A stretch of 16,356 nucleotides of DNA from Bacteroidetes bacterium UBA7368. GTDB lineage: Bacteria; Bacteroidota; Rhodothermia; Rhodothermales; UBA10348. The position numbers and the translations under genes were made by a program. The DNA lies in contig DKOG01000004.1 of the NCBI GenBank assembly GCA_002469915.1, positions 1 to 16,356 on the forward strand, read 5' to 3'. Under the pieces are notes generated by a model. It had not been told where the DNA came from. It saw only the letters and a program-made list of their open reading frames with translations, and did not search any database. Shown here in pieces: positions 1 to 8,537 of this stretch (positions are counted from its first letter, which is position 1; each line of letters begins with the position of its first letter).

Positions 1-1
1 A

Positions 2-2434
2 GTGACTGCAGTCAACGATGCGCCAACAGTTGCTGCTTCAGCTATTTCGACTCTCGAAAATGCTTCGATCGCTGAAACTCTTACAGGATCAGATATCGAC
101 GGTGATGCACTTACGTTCAGCGTAACTCAGCCGACCAATGGTACAGTTACCTTGGTAGGTGCAGTAGCAACGTATACTCCTAATGCTGGCTTCAATGGTA
201 CCGATACATTCACTTACACAGCGAATGACGGAACAGTAGACTCAGCTTCTGCTACGATCACGGTTACGGTTGCAATGGTAAATGATGCGCCAGTCGCAGC
301 AGGTATCGGAGCCGTTACTGATGAGGATAATGCTGTCGCGGTAACCTTTACTGCAACGGATGCGGACGGTGATGCTGTAACATTCGCCCTAGGCACTCAG
401 CCTACGAATGGTACGGTGGTTGTAGCAGGAACGACTGCTACTTACACTCCGAATGCTAACTACAATGGTACCGATTCATTCACTTATACAGCGAATGACG
501 GAACAGTAGACTCAGCTCCTGCTACGGTAACAGTTACGATCAATGCTGTTAATGATGCTCCAGTAGCTACTGCAGCAACTGGATCAACAGCAGAAGACAC
601 TGCCGTTGACGTTGCTTTAGTGGCGACGGATGTTGACGGTGATGCTCTAACGTATACTGCTGGCGCGGCTTCCAATGGCACTGTCGCGATATCAGGTGCA
701 ACAGCAACATATACTCCCAATGCTGATTTCAACGGAACAGATACATTTACTTACGTAGCAAATGATGGAACAGTTGACTCTGCTCCTGCAACAGTTACCG
801 TAACTGTTGGCGCGGTAAATGATGTACCTGTTGTCGCTGATGCGACAATGGCCGTTGATGAAGATGGTTCAGGCGAGTTAACATTGACTGCCACTGATGG
901 CGACGGTGACGCAATTACCTTCGCAATTGGTGCCGCAACAAATGGAACGGCAGCGTTGGATGGTGACAAAGTCACTTACACGCCAGATGCCAACTACAAT
1001 GGTACCGATTCATTCACTTACACAGCGAACGATGGTACAGTTGATTCCGCTCCAGCAACCGTTACGGTTACTGTAGCAGCCGTTAACGATGCGCCCGTCT
1101 TTACCGCCGAAATGGCCGGTATGATGGTTGCAGAAGATAATGGTACGATCACCTTTACCTACGCCGCTACGGACGTGGACGGAGATGCTCTTACATACAG
1201 TATGGTTGGAGCCCCTGCGGCTGCGACATTGGATGCTGCAACTGGAGCGTTTTCTTTCGATCCTTCGATGAATGCAGGTACGTATTCAATCGTTGTCTCC
1301 GTTACTGACGGTACAGCAACAGTAGCTGCAGCAGCCGCTGAATTGGTTGTCTACACTGTGGACTCTATTTACTCACCACTTGCTGGTGTGCACGAAGTAA
1401 GTCCTGTTTCTTCACCTGGTAGTGGTTGGGTTAATGTCCGTTTGGTGGAAGGCTCTAATACGTTAGAAGTCTCCGGATCATTTACGGGTCTTGGATCAAA
1501 CTACGCAGCTTCTCACATCCACCTAGGTGGAGTGGGCGAGAATGGTGGAGTCGGTGTTGCACTGACTGCCGTTGCTAGCGCAGATATGCGATCTGGTACA
1601 TGGTCAGTAGCTGACAATACATTCGATCTTTCCGCGCTAACCGATGGCGCTGCTCTTGCAGCTGCCCTCAAGAGCGGTGGAGCTTATGTAAACGTACACT
1701 CTGCTGCTAATGCTAGCGGAGAGCTTCGTGGTCAGCTTCTGTCGCCAACGAATGGAGCTCCTGCAGCAGCTACGGTTCGTGCGCCTTCATCGGCAACGAT
1801 CACCGGCGATCCTGCAAACGGCTTGTTCAGCATTAGCTGGCTTCCTGTTTCAGATCCTGACGGAGACGCGATCAACTACATCCTAGAGATTGCTTCCGAC
1901 GCTGCGTTCACTGATCTCGCATTGTTTGAGAACATGGGCGTGACGAATGGTTTCTCCGTGACCGGAGGAGACGCAGCTGATTTCTATGACACAATTACTG
2001 ATGCCACTCCTGGCGCAGTTAATGTCGGTGGTGCAGCTTCGCTCTTCATGCGAGTAACGACTACTGACGGTTCTCTCTGGACTGTTGGAGCGACTTCTGA
2101 GCTCGTGCTAACACGCGGAGTGGTTACGGACATTGAAGACGATTCTGAACTTCCTTCAGAGTTCGCGCTTCAGGGTAACTATCCGAATCCATTCAATCCA
2201 TCAACAACGATTCGCTTCGATCTGCCGCAAACGGCTGATATTAGCGTAACTGTAGTTGACTTGGTTGGACGTGAAGTTATGTTTGTCCCAACTGCTACAT
2301 TCGATGCAGGGTCTAATCGTTCTATTCAGATCGATGCGGCCTCTCTATCGTCAGGTATCTACATGTACCGTGTAGTTGCTCAGATGCAAGATGGACTTCA
2401 GATCAAAGTTGGATCGATGACGCTTATCAAATAA
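2..2434 (+). CDS. Ig/cadherin-repeat surface protein with CHRD and T9SS sorting domains (5' truncated)
   Basis: This is the 3' part of a large exported protein; the frame is open to the window edge, so the true start lies upstream. Counting from the first visible codon, residues 4-452 hold five Ig/cadherin-like units of about 89-92 residues. Most begin VNDAPV, carry a D-x-DGDA motif (acidic, Ca2+-site-like) and end near NDGTVDSAPATVTVTV; the fifth is divergent. Residues about 456-582 match the CHRD domain (HIHLG motif, then VNVHSAANASGELRGQL). Residues about 585-705 look like fibronectin III (SWLPVSDPDGDAINYILEI). Residues about 720-810 are a T9SS type A sorting domain (NYPNPFNPSTTIRF, ending MTLIK), which predicts export through the outer membrane and attachment or release at the surface. 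An adhesive or structural role is inferred. The same sorting tail occurs on the gene at 3385-7503. A strong terminator follows the stop. Confidence 0.9.
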   Translation: MTAVNDAPTVAASAISTLENASIAETLTGSDIDGDALTFSVTQPTNGTVTLVGAVATYTPNAGFNGTDTFTYTANDGTVDSASATITVTVAMVNDAPVAAGIGAVTDEDNAVAVTFTATDADGDAVTFALGTQPTNGTVVVAGTTATYTPNANYNGTDSFTYTANDGTVDSAPATVTVTINAVNDAPVATAATGSTAEDTAVDVALVATDVDGDALTYTAGAASNGTVAISGATATYTPNADFNGTDTFTYVANDGTVDSAPATVTVTVGAVNDVPVVADATMAVDEDGSGELTLTATDGDGDAITFAIGAATNGTAALDGDKVTYTPDANYNGTDSFTYTANDGTVDSAPATVTVTVAAVNDAPVFTAEMAGMMVAEDNGTITFTYAATDVDGDALTYSMVGAPAAATLDAATGAFSFDPSMNAGTYSIVVSVTDGTATVAAAAAELVVYTVDSIYSPLAGVHEVSPVSSPGSGWVNVRLVEGSNTLEVSGSFTGLGSNYAASHIHLGGVGENGGVGVALTAVASADMRSGTWSVADNTFDLSALTDGAALAAALKSGGAYVNVHSAANASGELRGQLLSPTNGAPAAATVRAPSSATITGDPANGLFSISWLPVSDPDGDAINYILEIASDAAFTDLALFENMGVTNGFSVTGGDAADFYDTITDATPGAVNVGGAASLFMRVTTTDGSLWTVGATSELVLTRGVVTDIEDDSELPSEFALQGNYPNPFNPSTTIRFDLPQTADISVTVVDLVGREVMFVPTATFDAGSNRSIQIDAASLSSGIYMYRVVAQMQDGLQIKVGSMTLIK
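11..1357 (+). repeat. Five tandem Ig/cadherin-like coding repeats
   Basis: The first gene contains consecutive units of about 267-276 bp, starting near positions 11, 278, 548, 815 and 1082. Each begins with a VNDAP or VNDVP codon block. DNA similarity is strongest in the TYTANDGTVDSAP segment, where units 1 and 2 are nearly identical (around 205-250 and 475-520). The fifth unit keeps the VNDAP and DVDGDALTYS motifs but loses the YTPN..GTDSFTY half. Confidence 0.85.
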
Positions 2435-2455
2435 GCTAATCGTTTTAATTTTTTG

Positions 2456-2498
2456 AAGAGGGTCCCTGATCAATTGATCAGGGACCCTCTTTTTTTTT
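2456..2498 (+). terminator. Rho-independent terminator after the CHRD/T9SS gene
   Basis: A perfect inverted repeat spans 2456-2491 and is followed at once by a run of nine T (2490-2498). The stem core is GAGGGTCCCTGATCA with its complement, closing on AATT; the inner part is itself the palindrome TGATCAATTGATCA. It begins about 21 bp after the stop codon. Confidence 0.95.
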
Positions 2499-2543
2499 GG
2501 TCCGTACTACCGTTGATTCTCGCATGTAGATCTCTAATCTCAA

Positions 2544-2556
2544 GAGGTGGTAGTTG
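2544..2556 (+). promoter_or_regulatory. Ribosome binding site that selects a TTG start
   Basis: GAGG at 2544-2547, within AAGAGGTGG, lies six bases before the TTG at 2554-2556. Starting at this TTG gives a complete signal peptide (basic YFRR, hydrophobic core, SLAQ cleavage region), so it is preferred over any later ATG. Confidence 0.6.
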
Positions 2557-3297
2557 ACTTATTTCAGACGGTTTATAATTCTAGTAGTTATCGGACTAGT
2601 TACTTCGGCAGCCTCACTAGCTCAGGTCACGGTAGAGTTGGATGATGTGCGTGCCCTCGTAGGACAGACCGTTCAAGTACCACTACGTCTGTCAGGGGTT
2701 GAGAAAGGGACACCGGTTCAGGCTTTTCAGGTCACTTTTGGGTTTTCCTCGGATGCTATCAAGCTGGTTGATTACTCGTTTGAAGACGTACTTGTTGATA
2801 AGGATGGCTGGAATACTAGATGCCTTTTAGCCCCCACCAATTATTGTGATGGGTTTTCTAGTACACCTAATGCCTTTTCATCTTCTGGTGTTTTAGTGTA
2901 CTTGCATTTTGAAATGGAAGGGCCCGTCGATCATGAAACCATTTCATTGCTTGACTTCCGGCTAAACGGCGGAATACCCAACCATAGTCCAGGCGTACCA
3001 TCACTTTCGTTTACCTCGGTCAGTCAACCCATCGCGGTTAGCGACACCTATGAGATTGCGCCCCGAGGAATGACAAAAGTGTCTGCAGAAAATGGTGTTC
3101 TTTCCAACGATAAGGGAACGGGGCCATTGACGGTTCAACTAGTTTCAAAGCCAGCGTTCGGGGAGGTAATTTTACACAGCGATGGCTCGTTTGATTACAC
3201 TACTGACACCATTGAAAAGGAGATTTCATTCACCTATCTCGCTTTGGACGGACATGCGATGTCAAATGAGGTCCGAGTTACCTTGCATGTCGAATGA
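2554..3297 (+). CDS. Short secreted cohesin-like plus Ig-like protein without sorting domain
   Basis: A 247-residue exported protein. The TTG start is supported by the Shine-Dalgarno-like GAGG and by the signal peptide (residues 1-24, cleavage about SLA/Q). Residues about 24-155 resemble a cohesin-type beta-sandwich (VTVELDDVRALVGQTVQVPL, then AFQVTFGFSSDAIKLVDYSF). They align clearly with the N-terminus of the gene at 3385, sharing a GW-N/S-TRC ... NYCDGFSS signature whose cysteines (C90, C98) could form a disulfide. Residues about 159-247 form one VCBS/Ig-like domain (NGVLSNDKGTGPLTVQLVSKP ... DGSFDYTTD) and the protein ends there. Unlike its neighbours it has no T9SS C-terminal domain, so it may stay in the periplasm, be secreted another way, or be a truncated paralogue. 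Function unknown. Confidence 0.8.
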   Translation: MTYFRRFIILVVIGLVTSAASLAQVTVELDDVRALVGQTVQVPLRLSGVEKGTPVQAFQVTFGFSSDAIKLVDYSFEDVLVDKDGWNTRCLLAPTNYCDGFSSTPNAFSSSGVLVYLHFEMEGPVDHETISLLDFRLNGGIPNHSPGVPSLSFTSVSQPIAVSDTYEIAPRGMTKVSAENGVLSNDKGTGPLTVQLVSKPAFGEVILHSDGSFDYTTDTIEKEISFTYLALDGHAMSNEVRVTLHVE

Positions 3298-3384
3298 AAA
3301 AATGTCAACGTTTACCACAAACTACTTGAGCAGTTCTGGGTTATATTATTCTAGGAGAGTTCTACCACCTAACACGCACGGAAA

Positions 3385-6300
3385 ATGAAGCGAACGCTAC
3401 TGACTCTTATAGCCTTATTTATTGGAATCGGCGCTGCAAATGCGCAGATCACCGTTACTATTCCGGATGCGGTTGCTGCAGTAGGTCAAGAAGTGACGGT
3501 CCCGATTCAGTTGGGAAACGTTGTGGCGGGCGCAGTCGTCCAGGCTTTTACACTCAGGCTGACCATGTCAGATCCTAATATCGTCTTTGTGGGCTCAGAC
3601 TTTTCAGGGGGCTTGACGAGTGGAGGAGGCTGGAGTACCAGATGTATCGTTGCAAGTAATTATTGCGATGGTTTTTCAAGTTCGAATGATGCATTTTCGA
3701 CCTCAGGGACCTTAGTGAATCTAACATTCCGGTTAGATGGGTCTATGACGGGGGAAACAATTACCTTTTCAACATTTACGTTGAACGGTGGGCTGGCTAT
3801 CTCACCCTCAACTCCTACGATAACTGTTTCTACGAGTGCCGCCCCAATCTCAGTTGCCGATGCCTATACAGTAAATGAAGGTGAAACGCTGACCGTTGCA
3901 GTAGGGCAGGGTGTACTCGCAAATGACGTAGATATAGATCCATTAACCGCCACCTTAGGAACGAGCACCAGTAACGGCGTGCTCACGTTTTCTGCCGATG
4001 GTTCGTTTTCCTATGTTCACGATGGATCTGAAACGACTACTGATTCATTTACCTATACGGCCTCTGATGGTACGGATACAGGTTCAGTTACGACCGCAAC
4101 CATTACTATCACTCCTGTCAATGATGCTCCGGTCGTTTCAGCGGCTACGCTTACGACGCTCGAAGACACGGCAGGCTCCGTTACACTATCCGGCACCGAT
4201 GCGGATGGAGATGCGCTCACTTACTCGGCAGGAGCGGCAACGAACGGTACCGTCACGGTTTCTGGTTCGACGGCCACATACACCCCGAATGCGGGATATA
4301 ATGGCGCGGATTCATTTACTTACACGGCGAATGACGGTACGGTTGACTCTGCTCCCGCTACGGTAACGGTTACGGTTACACTAGTCAATGATACACCTGT
4401 AGCAGTAGCAGCTTCGCTCACTACGGCTGAGGATACGGCAGGCACGGTCACCTTGTCAGGTACAGATGGTGACGGTGATGCACTTACCTTTACGGCTGGT
4501 GCGGCATCAAATGGAACGGTTACCGTTTCTGGTTCGACGGCTACGTATACGCCTAATGCCAACTACAATGGGGTAGACTTATTTACCTATACGGCGAATG
4601 ACGGGACCGTTGATTCTGCACCCGCTACCGTCACGGTTACGGTTACTGCGGTCAATGACGTGCCGGTTGCATCAGCGGCTACGCTTACGACGCTCGAAGA
4701 CACGGCAGGCTCCGTTACACTATCCGGCACCGATGCAGATGGAGATGCGCTCACTTACTCGGCAGGAGCGGCAACGAACGGTACCGTCACGGTTTCTGGT
4801 TCGACGGCCACGTACACCCCGAATGCCGGATATTATGGTGCTGATTCATTTACTTACACGGCAAATGATGGCACGGTTGACTCTGCTCCCGCTACGGTCA
4901 CGGTCACGGTTACAGTAGTCAATGAGACACCGGTAGCAGTAGCAGCTTCGCTCACTACGACTGAGGATACGGCAGGCACGGTCACCTTGTCAGGTACAGA
5001 TAGTGACGGTGATGCACTTACTTTTACGGCTGGTGCGGCGTCAAATGGAACGGTTACCGTTTCTGGTTCGACGGCTACGTACACGCCTAATGCCAACTAC
5101 AATGGGGTAGACTTATTTACCTACACGGCGAATGACGGGACCGTTGATTCTGCTCCCGCTACCGTTACTGTTACCGTTACTGCGGTAAACGATGCCCCGG
5201 TTTCTTCTGCTGGTACACTTACCACGAATGAAGACACAGCAGGCACGGTTACTTTAGCAGCGACAGACGTAGACGGAGATGCGCTCACTTACACCGCTTC
5301 CAACGGTACCAGCGGTACGGTTACGGTAGCAGGTGCGGTAGCGACGTATACCCCGAATGCAAACTTTAACGGTACAGATTCATTTACCTTTACGGCAAAT
5401 GATGGTACAGTTGATTCGAATTCAAGTACGGTCACTGTTACCGTGTCTGCGGTAAACGATGCTCCAGTAGCCGCTGCCGCAACGCTTACTACGGACGAAG
5501 ACACGGCAGGAACTGTGACGCTCTCAGCTACCGATGCTGACGGTGATGCACTTACTTATACAGCAACACAACCGGCCAACGGTTCTGTTACGGTAGCAGG
5601 TGCAGTAGCAACGTACACGCCGAATGCCAACTACAATGGCGCTGATTCATTCACCTTCACGGCGAATGATGGCACTGTTGATTCAGCTTCTGCTACCGTT
5701 TCGGTAACAGTGACTGCAGTCAACGATGCGCCGGTGGCCGTGGCACAAAGTATTGCCGTTGCTGAAGACACTCCCGGAGCAGCTACGCTAGCTGGTTCAG
5801 ATGTTGACGGAGATGCATTAACGTTTTCAATTGCATCCCAGCCTTCCAACGGGACGGTTAGCTTGGTAGGAACTACAGCAACATACACGCCCGGTGCAAA
5901 TTATTCGGGTGCTGATTCGTTCACCTTTGTTGCTAATGATGGTACGGTGGATTCTGATCCTGCAACCGTTACGGTCACTGTAAGCGGTGTCAATGATGCA
6001 CCGGTCGCAACTGATCTTACGGGAAGTGGTGCCGAAGACACCATGATATCTGTTGTTTTGATAGCTACAGATAGTGAAGGAGATCCGGTCACATATGCTT
6101 TGGTCAGTGATGCTTCTAATGGCTCGGTTGTTGTAACAGGGGCTCAAGCTGTCTATACGCCCGAAGCTAATTATAATGGGACTGACTCCTTTACCTATTC
6201 AGCGTCCGATCAAAATGCTACCTCAGCTCCGGCCACAGTAACGCTGACGGTCACATCAGTAAATGATGCTCCTTCCGTCGAGAACGTATCCGTTTCAACG

Positions 6301-7503
6301 ACGAATGATGCAGCAGCGGCTGTTCAATTTTTAGGTTCAGATGTGGATGGAGACGCGCTCACTTTTTCGATAGCAGCCGCTCCGGCCTTCGGGACCGTTA
6401 CTGTTTCCGGTAGCTCGGCTTCCTATCAAGCCAATGCTGGTTTCGTAGGGACCGACTCGTTTGGATATGTAGCCAATGACGGTACGGATGACTCTGCAAT
6501 GGGTGTTGTCTCTATTACGGTTTTGCCAGCTCTCACCTTTTCCGTTCAATTCATCAACTCTGGCGGCAGTGGTATTCCCTCGGCTGTTGATGTTTACTAC
6601 GGTGGAAGCTTAGTCGCAACAGGATTGAGTGCTCGAGCGGGGACAGCATACTTAGCCTTGCCAGCCGGCGGCGTAACCGTTGCCGTCGCAGAATCTCCGA
6701 GCGTGAGTGCGGCTAGCGCGTTTGCTAGCTACACACCAGGGTGGAGCCAAGGCGACCAAGTAGTTGCTGTCCTGAGTGGTGTCGGCGGTTCTCCAGCAAG
6801 TACTCGATTGATTTCGTTCTCCGGTTCTTCGGCGTCCTCTGATCCGGCTCTCATTGATGCTCGATTCGTTCATGCCTCAGGTGCGAGTGGTGTATTGGAC
6901 ATAGGAACGATCTCAACCACTTCTGATCACCTACCCCTTGTTGGGTACGCGTCGGGTGTCACGTTTGAATCTGTGACGTCCGTTCAGACTTTACCGTCGG
7001 AATCGGCCGTTTTTAGAGTAAAAAACAGTGGTATTAGTGGTGCAACGCTAGGAGAATATCAGATTGATCTTTCTAGTGATGCTGGAGACAGCATGACCAT
7101 GATTCTAGCCGGTCAGTCCGGTGGTACAGGGCTTGATGACCTTGTATTGTTTGGAATAAGTGCAGACGGGACTCCGCGGATTCCTGTGACTGTCACGGAC
7201 ATCGATTATGAGTCTGAACAGCCGAAGGAATTCGTTTTGGATGGTAATTTCCCGAATCCGTTCAATCCAAGCACTAATATTCAGTTTGACCTTCCTTCTC
7301 AGGCAGAGGTAAAAGTAGATGTGCTTGATTTACTCGGCAGAAATATGATATCCATCCCTGCACAAACATTTGGTGCAGGTCCGGATCAGTCCATTTCCAT
7401 AGATGCGAGCTCGCTACCGTCTGGAATTTATATCTATCGCGTTGTTGCACACACGTCTGCGAAAACATTTGTGTCTACCCGAACGATGACTTTGATCAAA
7501 TAG
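3385..7503 (+). CDS. Giant T9SS-exported protein: cohesin-like domain, ten Ig-like repeats, DUF4397-like region
   Basis: A 1372-residue secreted protein. Residues 1-21 are a signal peptide (MKRTLLTLIALFIGIGAANA/Q). Residues about 21-150 are a cohesin-like domain with the C87/C94 signature shared with the preceding gene. Residues about 155-244 form a VCBS-type Ig domain (GVLANDVDIDPLTATLG). Residues 245-1048 form nine Ig/cadherin-like units of 89-90 residues, each starting VND or VNE, most with D-x-DGDALT, YTPNA and FTYTANDGTVDS. Residues about 1050-1265 look like two DUF4397-type segments (SAVDVYYGGSLVATGL; ARFVHASGASGVLDIG). Residues about 1281-1372 are a T9SS type A sorting domain (NFPNPFNPSTNIQFDLP, ending MTLIK). 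The acidic motifs suggest Ca2+-stiffened rods. An adhesin or extracellular-matrix role is inferred. The next gene starts 9 bp after the stop, so cotranscription is possible. Confidence 0.88.
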   Translation: MKRTLLTLIALFIGIGAANAQITVTIPDAVAAVGQEVTVPIQLGNVVAGAVVQAFTLRLTMSDPNIVFVGSDFSGGLTSGGGWSTRCIVASNYCDGFSSSNDAFSTSGTLVNLTFRLDGSMTGETITFSTFTLNGGLAISPSTPTITVSTSAAPISVADAYTVNEGETLTVAVGQGVLANDVDIDPLTATLGTSTSNGVLTFSADGSFSYVHDGSETTTDSFTYTASDGTDTGSVTTATITITPVNDAPVVSAATLTTLEDTAGSVTLSGTDADGDALTYSAGAATNGTVTVSGSTATYTPNAGYNGADSFTYTANDGTVDSAPATVTVTVTLVNDTPVAVAASLTTAEDTAGTVTLSGTDGDGDALTFTAGAASNGTVTVSGSTATYTPNANYNGVDLFTYTANDGTVDSAPATVTVTVTAVNDVPVASAATLTTLEDTAGSVTLSGTDADGDALTYSAGAATNGTVTVSGSTATYTPNAGYYGADSFTYTANDGTVDSAPATVTVTVTVVNETPVAVAASLTTTEDTAGTVTLSGTDSDGDALTFTAGAASNGTVTVSGSTATYTPNANYNGVDLFTYTANDGTVDSAPATVTVTVTAVNDAPVSSAGTLTTNEDTAGTVTLAATDVDGDALTYTASNGTSGTVTVAGAVATYTPNANFNGTDSFTFTANDGTVDSNSSTVTVTVSAVNDAPVAAAATLTTDEDTAGTVTLSATDADGDALTYTATQPANGSVTVAGAVATYTPNANYNGADSFTFTANDGTVDSASATVSVTVTAVNDAPVAVAQSIAVAEDTPGAATLAGSDVDGDALTFSIASQPSNGTVSLVGTTATYTPGANYSGADSFTFVANDGTVDSDPATVTVTVSGVNDAPVATDLTGSGAEDTMISVVLIATDSEGDPVTYALVSDASNGSVVVTGAQAVYTPEANYNGTDSFTYSASDQNATSAPATVTLTVTSVNDAPSVENVSVSTTNDAAAAVQFLGSDVDGDALTFSIAAAPAFGTVTVSGSSASYQANAGFVGTDSFGYVANDGTDDSAMGVVSITVLPALTFSVQFINSGGSGIPSAVDVYYGGSLVATGLSARAGTAYLALPAGGVTVAVAESPSVSAASAFASYTPGWSQGDQVVAVLSGVGGSPASTRLISFSGSSASSDPALIDARFVHASGASGVLDIGTISTTSDHLPLVGYASGVTFESVTSVQTLPSESAVFRVKNSGISGATLGEYQIDLSSDAGDSMTMILAGQSGGTGLDDLVLFGISADGTPRIPVTVTDIDYESEQPKEFVLDGNFPNPFNPSTNIQFDLPSQAEVKVDVLDLLGRNMISIPAQTFGAGPDQSISIDASSLPSGIYIYRVVAHTSAKTFVSTRTMTLIK
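4117..5184 (+). repeat. 534-bp tandem duplication (two-unit block) inside the giant gene
   Basis: 4117-4650 is repeated at 4651-5184. Comparing by eye from about 4141 onward, I find about 24 mismatches in about 510 bp (roughly 95% identity) and no indels. Most changes are synonymous; the amino-acid changes I see are N to Y, L to V, D to E, A to T and G to S. The duplicated block covers two Ig units, not one. Confidence 0.88.
4117..6528 (+). repeat. Nine tandem Ig/cadherin-like coding units (267-270 bp each)
   Basis: Units start near 4117, 4384, 4651, 4918, 5185, 5452, 5719, 5989 and 6259. The first six are exactly 89 codons and the last three are 90. The first four units alternate in two types (A-B-A-B), units five and six are moderately similar, and the last three are the most divergent. 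That gradient suggests recent expansion at the N-terminal side of the array. Confidence 0.88.
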
Positions 7504-7512
7504 GCAGACGCG

Positions 7513-8349
7513 ATGCAATCCAGAATGCTCTCCTGGTTCTGGTATAGCAATTTGCACATTGTCGCGGTAGCATCTGCATTATTATTGGGTACGCATGCTC
7601 TCGCTGGGCAGAAACTCAGTGCATGGTACCTGCTGCTGGCATGCAGCGGCGTTCTGTTGATTTACCACGTGGATCGCGCCTTTTTACGGTCTAACGAGGA
7701 TGTGCGAAACGCCCCAGAGAGACTACAATGGTACGAAACTCATCGGGCCTATTTGTTCGGGTCTTCTGCAATCGCCATAGTCTGCGGGATAGTGGCTGCG
7801 TTGCAACTCCCCCTTCCTATTCTTGCATACGGAGCAGTCATCGGAGCTTTAGGGGGGCTCTACAGCGTCCCACAACGTGCTGGGGGACGTCGACTCAAGG
7901 ACATACCCCTTGTAAAAAACCTCCTGATTCTGACTTGCTGGGTTGGAGGAGTGGTTGTCATTCCTCTCTATGGAGACATTTCCCCGAAACTCCTGGGACT
8001 TTTAGCGACCTACCGAGTCCTTTATCTCATACCTAACCTCTTAGTCGCTGATTGGGTGGATGCTCCTGGTGACGTTGCAAAAGGGGAGGCTACTCAGAAA
8101 AGAAAAGCCATTCAAAAGGGTATCACCGTGTATCTCAGGTTGGCCGTACCGCTTGTTGGTCTCATTACTTTGATGCTTATTTCTGCCGGCATTTCATGGC
8201 ACCTGGTACTGATTGATGTGATGGGTCTTATCGGTTTGGTCTGGATTCTGGTTAGACACGCTGAATGGACTCCGAAGCACGTAGTCATGATGGACTTTTG
8301 CATCGGGATTTCGATGGTAACTTGGCTATTTTGGATCCTTCTGGGTTGA
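7513..8349 (+). CDS. UbiA-family-like integral membrane protein
   Basis: A 278-residue polytopic protein with about nine hydrophobic segments (near residues 13-32, 36-53, 80-97, 100-118, 134-152, 158-178, 206-226, 229-247 and 256-277), the number typical of UbiA prenyltransferases. Also UbiA-like are GALGGLYSVP followed by RLKDIPLVKN and then a VGGVVVIP helix, and the acidic motif ADWVDAPGD (D180, D183, D187) where the second Asp-rich motif is expected. The first motif, usually N-x3-D-x3-D, appears altered to YHVDRAFLRSNEDVRN (D54, N61, D63). The substrate cannot be told; prenyl transfer to a quinone, tetrapyrrole or other acceptor is possible, but so is a divergent non-prenyltransferase role. 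It starts 9 bp after the giant adhesin stop with a poor Shine-Dalgarno. Confidence 0.7.
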   Translation: MQSRMLSWFWYSNLHIVAVASALLLGTHALAGQKLSAWYLLLACSGVLLIYHVDRAFLRSNEDVRNAPERLQWYETHRAYLFGSSAIAIVCGIVAALQLPLPILAYGAVIGALGGLYSVPQRAGGRRLKDIPLVKNLLILTCWVGGVVVIPLYGDISPKLLGLLATYRVLYLIPNLLVADWVDAPGDVAKGEATQKRKAIQKGITVYLRLAVPLVGLITLMLISAGISWHLVLIDVMGLIGLVWILVRHAEWTPKHVVMMDFCIGISMVTWLFWILLG

Positions 8350-8537
8350 CTCAAACCATTCGGCCGTACAATCATACAGTTGAATGCGGAAACCTCTCGG
8401 TTGGAAAATGGTCTGTGTAGATTATAGAAGTAGAATGGTCCGGTGTATACTTAGTCGACTCATTAAAGAATGAGCGTCTCGAGGGGATCGCCGATGATGG
8501 ACTCGTATCCATCTTTAACAAAGCTCGCCAAGACCTG

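Noticed and set aside
2513..2538. TTGATT and TCTAAT as a promoter for the TTG-started gene
   Set aside because: The spacer is only 14 bases and transcription would start almost on the ribosome binding site. The fit to the Bacteroidota TTG/TAnnTTTG pattern is also poor.
3326..3353. TTG...TATTCTAG as a Bacteroidota-type promoter for the giant gene
   Set aside because: The spacing (18) and the -7 element match only partly. AT-rich spacers give such matches easily.
3182..3388. Overlapping 68-codon plus-strand frame at the end of the short cohesin-like gene
   Set aside because: It lies mostly inside that gene in another frame, shows no domain or signal, and its composition is typical of out-of-frame reading.
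4117..6528. Regular repeats as a CRISPR or non-coding satellite array
   Set aside because: The period is 267-270 bp, always a multiple of three, and the units keep one reading frame with mostly synonymous variation, so this is a protein domain array.
214..6549. Many antisense open frames of 60-106 codons across the repeat arrays
   Set aside because: They recur with the repeat period, their translations are mirror images of the Ig-like units (recurring VTVTVAGAESTVPSFAV), and they have no independent start signals. They are shadows of the repetitive plus-strand genes.
8421..8537. In-frame open extension upstream of the GWxTD start (reads VEWSGVYLVDSLKNERLEG)
   Set aside because: It contains no good start codon, follows an in-frame TAG at 8418, and would bury an otherwise perfect signal peptide. 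An open run of 39 codons is expected by chance fairly often.
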